A DNA stretch of 64,000 bases, taken from contig JAYJMM010000056.1 in the NCBI GenBank assembly GCA_037349105.1, forward strand, positions 124,001-188,000, in the 5' to 3' direction. Source of the DNA: Limnomonas spitsbergensis (taxonomy: Eukaryota; Chlorophyta; Chlorophyceae; Chlamydomonadales). Position numbers and translations under genes: made by a program. Positions 22,401 through 32,534 of this stretch are shown in pieces (position 1 is the first letter of the stretch; the number at the start of each line of letters is the position of its first letter). The notes beneath the pieces are model-generated. The model ran no database searches. It had not been told where the DNA came from and saw nothing but the letters and a program-made list of their open reading frames with translations.

Positions 22401-24540
22401 GACATTTACCGAAGCAGGTACCAATCACATATCAACATTTCGCGCTTTCAAAAGCCGGCCTATGTTATCTATCTCAGTGAATGGTGTAGAATGCTTAACG
22501 CGTGGCCATGCCTAGAGCGCTTGAGGGAACCAACCGGGATGCCTCAGTCTCCCGCTATCCTTCGCATGCAATCACACCATTGCATGAACAGACATGTATC
22601 GAGGCAGATACCAAGCATATGTCACCATGGTGTGCATTCAAAGCCGGTCTATCTTAAGTCAGTGAATGGTGTACAATGCGTATCGCGTGGCCATGCCTAG
22701 AGCGGTTGAGGGAACCAACCGGGAATCCGGGATGCCTCAGTCTCCCGCAATCCTTCACATGCAATCACACCATTGCATGAACATACATTTACTGAAGCAG
22801 GTACCAATCATATGTCGCCATGGCGCGCTTCTAAAAGCCGGCCTATGAATGTTATTTCAGTGAATGGTGTAGAATGCTTATCGCATGGCCTTGCCTAGAG
22901 CGGTTGAGGGAACCAACCGGGATGCCTCAGTCTCCGCAATCCTTCGCATGCAATCACACCATTGCATGAACATACATTTACTGAAGCAGGTACCAATCAC
23001 ATATCACCATTTCGCGCTTTCAAAAGCCGGCCTATGTTATCTATCTCAGTGAATGGTGTAGAATGCTTAACGCGTGGCCATGCCTAGAGCGCCTGAGTGA
23101 ACCAACCGGGATGCCTCAGTCTCCGCAATCCTTCGCTTGCAATCACACCATTGCATGAACAGACATTTACCGAAGCAGGTACCAATCACATATCACCATT
23201 TCGCGCTTTCAAAAGCCGGCCTATGTTATCTATCTCAGTGAATGGTGTAGAATGCTTAACGCGTGGCCATGCCTAGCTAGAGCGCTTGAGGGAACCAACC
23301 GGGATGCCTCAGTCTCCGCAATCCTTCGCATGCAATCACACCATTGCATGAACATACATTTACCGAAACAGGTACCAATCACTTATCACCATTGCGCGCT
23401 TTCAAAAGCCGGCCTATGTTATCTATCTCAGTGAATGGTGTAGAATGCTTAACGCGTGGCCATGCCTACTAGAGCGCCTGAGTGAACCAACCGGGGTGCC
23501 TCAGTCTCCGCAATCCTTCGCATGCAATCACACCATTGCATGAATAGACATTTACCGAAGCAGGTACCAATCACATATCACCATAGCGCGCTTTCAAAAG
23601 CCGGCCTAAGTTATCTCAGTGAATGGTGTAGAATGCTTAACGCGTGGCCATGCCTAGAGCGGTTGAGGGAACTAACCGGGATGCCTCAGTCTCCCGCAAT
23701 CCTTCGCATGCAATCACACCATTGCATGAACATACATTTACTGAAGCAGGTACCAATCATATGTCACCATGGCGCGCTTCTAAAAGCCGGCCTATGAATG
23801 TTATTTCAGTGAATGGTGTAGAATGCTTATCGCATGGCCTTGCCTAGAGCGGTTGAGGGAACCAACCGGGATGCCTCAGTCTCCGCAATCCTTCGCATGC
23901 AATCACACCATTGCATGGACAGAGATTTACTGAAACAGGTGCCAATCACATATCACCATTTCGCGCTTTCAAAAGCCGGCCTATGTTATCTATCTCAGTG
24001 AATGGTGTAGAATGCTTAACGCGTGGCCATGCCTAGAGCGCTTGAGGGAACCAACTGGGATGCCTCAGTCTCCGCTATCCTTAGCATGCCATCACACCAT
24101 TGCATAAACAAACATTTACTTACTGAAGCATGTACCAATCACATATCACCATTGTGCGCTTTCAAAAGCCGGCCTAAGTTATATCAGTGAATGGTGTATA
24201 ATGCTTATCGCATGGCCATACCTATAGTGAAGGGATGAACCACCCGGGATGCCTGTCTATCTCCCGAAACCATGTCATGCAATCACACCATTGCACGACC
24301 ATGCAATTATCGAGGCTGATGTTAAGCTTATATTATCACTGTCAGAGCACATTGAATGGCTAGCCAATGTTATCTCAGTGAATGGTGCACAATGCTTATC
24401 GCATGGCCAATTGGCCATACCTAAAGCGACGGAACGAAGGGGTGAACCACCCATCATGCTTCTGACCCGCAGCTGTCTCATGCAATTACACCATTGCATG
24501 ACTAGGCAATTATCGAGGCTGATGTAAAGCGTATACCATA
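19480..24540. repeat. ~187-bp satellite array, ~27 units
   Basis: The landmark TGGTGTAGAATGCTTA recurs at 19651, 19837 (variant), 20027, 20224, 20417, 20606, 20791, 20977 and so on, a spacing of 185-197 bp. Each unit holds GCATGCAATCACACCATTGC followed by ATG, an 8-bp stem hairpin (CATGCAAT / ATTGCATG), and the CGCGCTTTCAAAAGCCGGCC block. Monomers at both ends are more diverged. Frames stay open in several phases without coding meaning. Confidence 0.96.
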
Positions 24541-24872
24541 TGTACGCTTGCATGGTATGATAAGTGGTTGTCTTCGTTATTGCGCTCATTCATTCCAGGT
24601 GGCCCCTTATTCAGGTGCCCCTCATTTATTTCAGGTGGCCCCCAAAGCGCTGGCGACAGAAAGCATCCGAAACGAAAGTAAATACATGATCCACATGTTT
24701 GCAACCATCACATTAAGATATATCCTCATTCGGGAGAGGACTGTTTGTGGCCATTTGTGCCGCGCGGCACAAACCCCGACCATGGTTCATCCACATTGTT
24801 TCACACAAATAACGTATAATGAAGGTGAAATAGCCATATTAAAATTGTAAACTTCGCAAATCTCACATTTAA

Positions 24873-26326
24873 ATGGAAGCTCACGTGGGGGGCACTGCGC
24901 TTTCTCCATATCAACTGACCACTGACGGCACACCTGGCTTGGTTGGGGATGATCGCATTGTCACTCACCGGCCTGGGTCAAAATGTGATTTCTTGCGCGT
25001 GACTGACGCCCACGCCTACAACGCGCCAAGACCAGAGGCGGAGACAGCCATACGCAGGTAAGTTGTCGTGTATCGACAAAGGACTGACTGATCGACTGAC
25101 CGTGGATACGAATTGTGCATGGAGTTTGACCTGCCTGGTAGTATTCCGAAGTAGTCAATGATTGAAGTCAACTCTCCATAATTATTCGGTCATTTGCTTC
25201 ATTGGTTATGAATTACGAACCAGCTTGTTTTCTGTTCGCCCTAGGTCTTCTCGAGATCGTGCGTCAAGGTAAAGCAGACAGGTCAACATAACGAAACGTT
25301 TACGAACTTCGTTCTTTGCACACCGCCCTACAAATGGCAACCATATGCTCACATCGTACTGCTCTGGAGATGTCCGCATGAGTACATACGAATGAATATT
25401 CTGTCTCGCTTGCCCCCCTCAGTCTCAATCAATCCACTCCATCTCGTTTGACTACTTTTGTATCATGTCTTTGTTAGGAGCCATGACAACACAACTTGCT
25501 ACTAGTCCTAGGCTCTGACTCTCAAATTTCCCCTGTGGCCCCTTTTTGCACGCATGCATGATGCCGCTCATCAAGGAGTGGCTCTACAAGACCTTCTTTC
25601 GACCAACAGATGGTGGCCGGAGTTTGCTGGCCCATGCGCATGGCTCATGCGCATGCGAGCCTGGCTTCTCCCTCCGTGAAGCAACACGATGCCCAGATGG
25701 CCATGTTCTCCACATAAAGGTAATAAAGGTTTCCTCCCGCGACTCCCGCCTGCCTTGCCTTCCTCTGCCTTTCTCCTTCTATCTGTTCCCTCGGGTGTCC
25801 ATGTCAACATTATTGCTCCACATGATTGTGAAAGAATTTGCCCTTGATACTTAAATGTTGAATGAATACAATCCTTGTTTGTGGCTTCTACAGTGGTTTG
25901 ACTACAAGACCGTTGGGACTGCCAGTGGCAAAGGAAGGCACGACGCTTTGGGCGGATTACAACAGAGCGCCATAAAGGTCTCTGAGACTCGCGAGGTACA
26001 ATTCTCGTATGCTTATGCCTCCTGACTGTCACTCATGCTCCACTGCTACGCTTCCAATATTTGTTTTATCAGCAATTGTAAGCACTTACGTGTGCATGAT
26101 AAGTTATTGACATGTGTACTATTTTGTGCATACCGTAATACCGGATGCACTTCCCTTAACTTTTTATCCTACCTCTTCCTTGTCACCACAGGAGATAAAC
26201 ACACCCGTCAGGACACTTTATATTAACATCATGGCAGCAAGTCTCAGCCAAGAGTCTAACCCACTGGGGCACTCAGCTACTCGTCGGATCCCGAGCGGGT
26301 TGATCAGTTCTTCTAGCAGCCTCTGA
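24873..26326 (+). CDS. Second unrecognised multi-exon gene inside the 11.5-kb element
   Basis: The three last exons are phase-0 consistent: 25558-25719 (MMPLIKEWLYKTFFRPTDGG to VLHIK; AAG|GTAATA), 25894-25995 (WFDYKTVGTASGKGRHDALG to SETRE; TCTACAG acceptor, GAG|GTACAA donor) and 26192-26326 (EINTPVRTLYINIMAASL to SSSSSL, TGA; CCACAG acceptor). A likely earlier exon, 24873-25057 (MEAHVGGTALSPYQLTTDG to ETAIR; CGCAG|GTAAGT), and a 24-bp one at 25245-25268 fit each other in phase, but how they join 25558 is not clear. A CACEPGF..CPDGHVLH stretch has three cysteines. I recognise no family. Confidence 0.5.
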
Positions 26327-26564
26327 GCAATGCTGAGCTTTCTGATTGAGTAGTGCTGTGATTTCTGATTGAGTAGTGTGCGTATCTCTACGATTGCATA
26401 ACTTGAGGACACCTTGGAATCACTATTTTGGCAACACAATGGCTACAACAACTTTCCATTTGCTGCTCCTTTTTGCTGTTTTCTGTCGCTGCTTGTTATG
26501 CAGCTTGAAAAGAGGAAAGCATTTCTACAATAATTTAATTATGGAACAATAGTATAGAAACAAA

Positions 26565-26822
26565 AAGAGGCAGCCATGAATGGGTGGACACAAAAAAGGA
26601 AATCCTTGGTATGGAAACAAATCAATGTAGCCCCGAATGGGTGGACACACATTAGGAAATCCTTGGAATGGAAACAAAACAATGTAGCCCCAAATGGGTG
26701 GACACACAGTAAGAAATCATTGGTATGGAAACAAAGCAATGTAGCCCCGAATGGGTGGACACACAGTCGGAAATCCTCGATATGGAAACAAATCAATGTA
26801 GTCCCGAGTGGGTCGTCCCACA
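26565..26822. repeat. 57-bp tandem repeat, ~4.5 units
   Basis: The unit contains GAATGGGTGGACACACA, GGAAATCCTTGGTATGGAAA and AAATCAATGTAGCCCC. It lies between the plus-strand gene and the right subterminal array. Confidence 0.92.
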
Positions 26823-26829
26823 CGGTGTC

Positions 26830-27592
26830 GCATCGCAATGATCACCCACACGAGTTCACACCACGCGGGGCTGCCCACGCGTGTGCACCCGATGGTGTAC
26901 CCCACGGGTAGACCCACGTGGGGGACTGGGTGGGCCGTCCCACGCGGGTCTGCATTACCGTGGTTACCCACATGGGGTCACACCTCCAGGTCAAACCACG
27001 CGGGTCCGCCCACCGTGGCGACACCCACGCGTGGTCACCCAATGGTGTACCCCATGGGTATGCCCACGCGGGGGTGCGCGTGGGTCTACCCATGCGGGGT
27101 TTCATCGTCGCGGTCACCCATGCGGGGTCACACCTCTGGGTTACACCATGCGGGTCCGCCCACCGTGGCGACACCCACGCGTGTTCACCCAATGGTGTAC
27201 CCCATGGGTATACCCACGCGGGGGTGCGCGTGGGTATGCCCACGCGGGGTTTCATCGTCGCGGTCACCCATGCGGGGTGACACATCTGGGTTACACCACG
27301 CGGGTCCGCCCACCGTGGCGACACCCACGCGTGTTCTCCCAATGGTGTACCCCTTGGGTATACCCACGCGGGGTTGCGCGTGGGTCTACCCACGCGGGGT
27401 TCCATCGTCGCGGTCACCCATGCGGGGTCACACATCTGGGTTAGACCATGCGGGTCCGCCCACCGTGGCGACACCCACGCGTGTTCACCCAATGGTGTAC
27501 CCCACGCGTACACCCACGCGGGAGGGGGGTGGACCCACGTGGGGGAACCCACAGTTGTCGGGTGGCATCCCCACTGGGTGGCCGTGGGTATA
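26830..27592. repeat. Right subterminal array, 150-bp units
   Basis: CGCCCACCGTGGCGACACCC recurs at about 27009, 27159, 27309 and 27459, exactly 150 bp apart. Units are built from CCCACGCGGG and its palindromic variants, so the strand can fold on itself extensively. Confidence 0.93.
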
Positions 27593-28244
27593 CCCACGCA
27601 CAGTTTCCCCGACGGGGAGGTCGTGAGAGGCATGGAGAGGGACATGGCCAGGGGGGAGGAGGAGGGAGAGAGAGGGCCATGGTCATGAGTAGGAGACTAG
27701 GAGAGTCAAGGAGAGGGACAAGGAGAGGAGGAGGCTATGAGGGACATCGTCAAGACGAGGAGGAGGAAGCTAGAGGGACACCATTGATATTAGCGGGTCT
27801 GGTATGCCATGTCATCACCCCGGACGTAACCATTGATATTAGCGGGTCGGGTATGCCATGTCATCACCCCGGACGTAAACATTGAAATTAGCGGGTCGGG
27901 TATGCCATGTCATCACCCCGGACGTAACCATTCCCCTAGTCATTTGGAGCACATGGTGTATGCACACTTGCACACACAACTCTGACACACATGCATATCA
28001 TTGCAACAACAACGAAGCCCTCAACCCTCTCCCCAAAACCAGTACAACAGTACATACAACAACTGTTGGGTATACCTCCCAAGTTTCAAATGCATTTCAC
28101 ACAAACCCTCTGACACATTTTAACCCTTGCTTGATTTTTTCAAACTAATGTCACCCATGCCAGGCCCTTACCTGATCCCCGAACACCTCCCTATACCTAG
28201 CCCTGAACCCTCACCTCATCCACAAAACTTAATGCAACCTCAGC

Positions 28245-28363
28245 CTAGGCCGCCAGCAGTCCAGCGAACAACTGTTGAGCGGCTAGAGGGGCGTCGAGCA
28301 GTCGAGCGGCCAACTCCTGAATGCCAAGTGGGGCGGCCAGCAATTGATCGGCCACCGGCTGGT
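28245..28363 (-). pseudogene. Truncated copy of the 2107-2352 ORF
   Basis: This is the 3' half (ADQLLAAPLGIQELAARL, then LFAGLLAA) with an earlier TAG at 28245. The 5' half, including the ATG, is removed by the ~240 bp deletion that joins CCGGCTGG to TTTGACTTCG. Confidence 0.5.
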
Positions 28364-28603
28364 TTGACTTCGCTCAATTTGGGGGGGGGGGGGCATTAGC
28401 AAAGTTTGACCAGTTTTACAATGGTAAGTGTGCATTGCCGTCCCTCCCGAGATTATTGAATTTGTAGGTGCATCAAGTGTCGGCGCAAGTAAGGACGGGC
28501 GACACGCGTGTGGTGGGGGTAGTCGTCTTTCCAGTGTTATTATCAAACATGCATGATCTGAATGATGTGTGAATCCTCGCCATTATGTGTGAAGCACGCA
28601 CCC

Positions 28604-28852
28604 TATACATATACCTTACACATGACATGAGTGCATGGCCCTTTCCTTGATGATTGATATATTACTCAAGCTTGTTTTGTTTTTATGCTGGTGCAGATCT
28701 TCGTATCGCTTCTGTACCTCATGCCCCTCCTCCGTCCCGAAACGTGGGTATGGACGATATGGTACTTACGCGCCTTCTTCCTGGTTGGAGGTGGGTTTAT
28801 AGGGGCGCGGTAGATAAACTGGATTCCCATATACCAGTAATTAATTAATATT
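28604..28852. other. ~250-bp microinversion relative to copy 1 (2726-2976)
   Basis: The segment from TATACATATACCTTACACAT to CAGTAATTAATTAATATT is reversed between copies, while both flanks (GTGAAGCACGCACCC on the left, CCGAGCCTTAGCCGAG on the right) stay in the same order. Short inverted ACCC/GGGT ends stand at the breakpoints. It carries the last exon of the membrane-protein gene. Copy 1 has ~86 extra bp just right of the breakpoint. Confidence 0.9.
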
Positions 28853-29339
28853 ACCCGAGCCTTAGCCGAGACCGAGGGCTCCGTGTTTCAAGTCTTCTTG
28901 CCTAGAGACCAGCCTAGAGACCAACTCAAATTAGCGTGTTCCGCCGTACCACGGCCGAAACGTTGACGACCAGGTGCCCTTTGAGTTGGCCCCTCAGCGG
29001 GTTAGCGCCGTAGACCCCCATGTTGTCCCATTGGTGACCTGTGGATGCACACAAGACACTTTAAGCAAGCTGGAGGGAGGCCACACCATCCAGCTAACCA
29101 TGATCTGAATGCAAAAATGTTGAATTCTTACAATCATAAGCAAGCAGCGGAAGACCGGAAATTCTGCTGAACAGCGGAATCGAGGAAATTTCCCTCCACA
29201 GAACAGAATTTTGCAAGTTTTGAGTAGAATTCTGCCCAGTCTTAACCAGAATCGGAATCTTTTTCCCTCCAACGGAATCACAGAATTACTGTCCAATATC
29301 GAATAATTCTGCTAGCGATATCGTACATTTCTGTGATTC

Positions 29340-30352
29340 CGACGATTCTGTCATTCCGTCCATTCTGCTATTCCGACCATTCTGACGTTCTGGTAGGGAG
29401 GAACCCCTCGCAACCCCATTCTGCTCTTCCGACCATTCTGACGTTCTGATAGGGAGGAACCCCTCCCACCCCCATTCTGCTATTCCGACCATTCTGACGT
29501 TCTGATAGGGAGGAACCCCTCCCACCCCCATTCTGCTTTTCCGACCATTCTGACGTTCCGATAGGGAGGATCCCCTCCCAACCCCATTCTGCTCTTCCGA
29601 CCATTCTGACGTTCCGATAGGGAGGATCCCCCCCCAACCCCATTCTGCTCTTCCGACCATTGATTCTGACGTTCCGATAGGGAGGATCCCCTCCCCACCC
29701 CATTCTGCTCTTCCGACCATTCTGACGTTCCGATAGGGACTGGAGGATCCCCTCCCCACCCCATTCTGCTCTTCCGACCATTCTGACGTTCCGATAGGGA
29801 GGATCCCCTCCCACCCCCATTCTGCTATTCCGACCATTCTGACGTTCTGATAGGGAGGAACCCCTCCCAACCCCATTCTGCTCTTCCGACCATTCTGACG
29901 TTCCGATAGGGAGGATCCCCTCCCAACCCCATTCTGCTCTTCCGAGCGACCATTCTGACGTTCCGATGGGGAGGATCTCCCCCCCCACCCCCATTCTGCT
30001 CTTCCGACCATTCTGACGTTCTGATAGGGAGGAACCCCTCCCAACCCCATTCTGCTATTCCGACCATTCTGACGTTCTGATAGGGAGGATCCCCTCCCAC
30101 CCCCATTCTGCTATTCCGACCATTCTGACGTTCCGATAGGGAGGAACCCCTCCCACCCCCATTCTGCTATTCCGACCATTCTGACGTTCTGATAGGGAGG
30201 ATCCCCTCCCACCCCCATTCTGCTCTTCCGACCATTCTGACGTTCTGATAGGGAGGAACCCCTCCCACCCCCATTCTGCTATTCCGACCATTCTGACGTT
30301 CTGATAGGTACCAGCCCCTCCGCCCCCATTCTGCTATTCCGAACATTCTGAC
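29340..30352. repeat. 56-bp satellite, left arm, ~18 units
   Basis: The unit has GACCATTCTGACGTTCYGAT, AGGGAGGAWCCCCTCCC and CATTCTGCTCTTCC. AGGGAGG..CCTCCC is a palindrome. In register with the reverse complement of the right arm it shares CATTCTG...TTCTGAT and ATTCTGCTNTTCYGA. Confidence 0.95.
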
Positions 30353-30855
30353 GGCTATAGGGTTTAGGGCTTGGGGTTTTAGGGTTAAGAGTTAAGGCCA
30401 GTGACAGAGCGAGTTAGGGCAGTGACGCAGCGAGTGTGGGAGGGGACAGAGCGAGTTAAGGCGGTGACATAGCGAGGTAGGGTGGTTAAATTTCTGGGTT
30501 TAGGGATAAGGTTTTAGGGCAGTGACAAAGCGAGTTAGGGCGATGACAGTTTAGGTTTTTGGGTTTAGGTTTTAGGGCGGTGACATACATAGCCAGTAAG
30601 TGCGGTGACATTTTAAGGTTTAGGTTTAAGGTTTAGGGTTAAGGTTGAAGGTAAGGTTGAAGATTGAGACTTTAGGGCGGTGACAGAGCGAGTTAGGGGG
30701 GGGAAGAGCGTGTTGGGGTGGTGACAGTTTTAGGCTTTAGGGCAGTGACAGAGCGTGTTAGGGCAGGGACAGTTTAGGGTTAAGGGTTTAGGGTTAAGGG
30801 CAGTGAAAGAGATTGTTAGGGCGGTGACAGTTAAGGGGTATAGGTTTTAGGTGCG
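30353..30855. repeat. Degenerate TTTAGGG-like stretch with GGGCGGTGACAGAGCGAGTT
   Basis: TTTAGGG, TTAGGG and TTTTAGGG tracts are mixed with a GCGGTGACAGAGCGAGTTAG unit. TTTAGGG is the telomere repeat of plants and many green algae, but the tracts here are too short and broken to be a telomere. Confidence 0.75.
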
Positions 30856-32527
30856 GGTACCCTGTTTAGGGTTTAGGGTTTTGGGTTTAGGGTTTTGGTA
30901 CGACCCTGTTTAGGTGCGAGTACCCTGTTTAGGTGCGAGTACCCTGTTTAGGTGCGAGTACCCTGTTTAGGTACGCGTACCCTGTTTAGGTGCGAGCACC
31001 CTATTTAGGTGCGAGCACCCTATTTAGGTGCGAGCACCCGGTTTAGATGCGAGCACCCGGTTTAGGTGCGAGTACCCTGTTTAGGTGCGAGTACCCTGTT
31101 TAGGTGCGAGTACCCTGTTTAGGTACGCGTACCCTGTTTAGGTGCGAGTACCCTGTTTAGGTGCGAGTACCCTGTTTAGGTGCGCGTACCCTGTTTAGGT
31201 GCGAGTACCCTGTTTAGGTGCGCGTACCCTGTTTAGGTGCGAGTACCCTGTTTAGGTGCGAGTACCCTGTTGATGTGCGAGTATCCTGTTTAGGTGCGAG
31301 TACCCTGTTTAGGTGCGAGTACCCTGTTTAGGTGCGAGTACCCTGTTTAGGTGCGAGTACCCTGTTTAGGTGCGAGTACCCTGTTTAGGTGCGCGTACCC
31401 TGTTTAGGTGCGAGTACCCTGTTTAGGTGCGAGTACCCTGTTTAGGTGCGAGTACCCTGTTTAGGTGCGAGTACCCTGTTTAGGTGCGAGTACCCTGTTT
31501 AGGTGCGAGTACCCTGTTTAGGTGCGAGTACCCTGTTTAGGTGCGAGTACCCTGTTTAGGTGCGAGTACCCTGTTTAGGTGCGAGTACCCTGTTTAGGTA
31601 AGCGTATCCTGTTTAGGTGCGAGCACCCTATTTAGGTGCGAGCACCCTATTTAGGTGCGAGCACCCTATTTAGGTGCGAGCACCCGGTTTAGATGCGAGC
31701 ACCCGGTTTAGGTGCGAGTACCCTGTTTAGGTGCGAGTACCCTGTTTAGGTGCGAGTACCCTGTTTAGGTACGCGTACCCTGTTTAGGTGCGAGTGCCCT
31801 GTTTAGGTGCGAGTACCCTGTTTAGGTGCGCGTACCCTGTTTAGGTGCGAGTACCCTGTTTAGGTGCGCGTACCCTGTTTAGGTGCGAGTACCCTCTTTA
31901 GGTGCGAGTACCCTGTTGATGTGCGAGTATCCTGTTTAGGTGCGAGTACCCTGTTTAGGTGCGAGTACCCTGTTTAGGTGCGAGTACCCTGTTTAGGTGC
32001 GAGTACCCTGTTTAGGTGCGAGTACCCTGTTTAGGTGCGAGTACCCTGTTTAGGTGCGAGTACCCTGTTTAGGTGCGAGTACCCTGTTTAGGTGCAAGTA
32101 CCCTGTTTAGGTGCGAGTACCCTGTTTAGGTGCGAGTACCCTTTTTAGGTGCGAGTACCCTGTTTATGTGCGAGTACCCTGTTAAGGTGCGAGTACCCTG
32201 TTAAGGTGCGAGTACCCTGTTTAGGTGCGAGTACCCTGTTTAGGTGCGAGTACCCTGTTTAGGTGCGAGTACCCTGTTTAGGTGCGAGTACCCTGTTTAG
32301 GTGCGAGTACCCTGTTTAGGTGCGCGTACCCTGTTTAGGTGCGAGTACCCTGTTTAGGTGCGAGTACCCTGTTTAGGTGCGCGTACCCTGTTTAGGTGGG
32401 AGTACCCTGTTTAAGTGCGAGTACCCTGTTTAGGTGCGAGTACCCTGTTTAGGTGCGAGTACCCTGTTTAGGTGCGAGTACCCTGTTTAGGTGCGAGTAC
32501 CCTGTTTAGGTGCGAGTACCCTGTTTA
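30856..32527. repeat. 19-bp satellite GGTGCGAGTACCCTGTTTA, ~88 units
   Basis: A regular 19-bp array with rare variants. The same string of variants (GAGCACCCTATTTAG, GAGCACCCGGTTTAGAT, GTACGCGTACC, TTGATGTGCGAGTATCC) occurs at 30985-31290 and again at 31617-31940, so a block of ~630 bp was itself duplicated. Confidence 0.97.
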
Positions 32528-32534
32528 CTAGAAT

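Larger units (their letters stand above)
16116..27614. mobile_element. 11.5-kb element with perfect 22-bp inverted ends
   Basis: The left end 16116-16137 (CGTCGGGGAAACTGTGCG..) is the exact reverse complement of the right end 27593-27614. It interrupts copy 2 of the duplication. Flanks AATGGTCGTAGGGGG and GGGAGGTCGTGAG are contiguous in copy 1 at 1576-1600, where a run of six G marks the empty site; G counts imply a 2-3 bp target duplication. Contents: subterminal arrays at both ends, exons of two unknown genes, and a ~187-bp satellite. No transposase motif was recognised, so the superfamily is open. Confidence 0.88.

Noticed and set aside
19496..24530. Many ORFs of 60-170 codons within the 187-bp satellite
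   Set aside because: They recur once per monomer, shift frame between units and have no protein-like composition.
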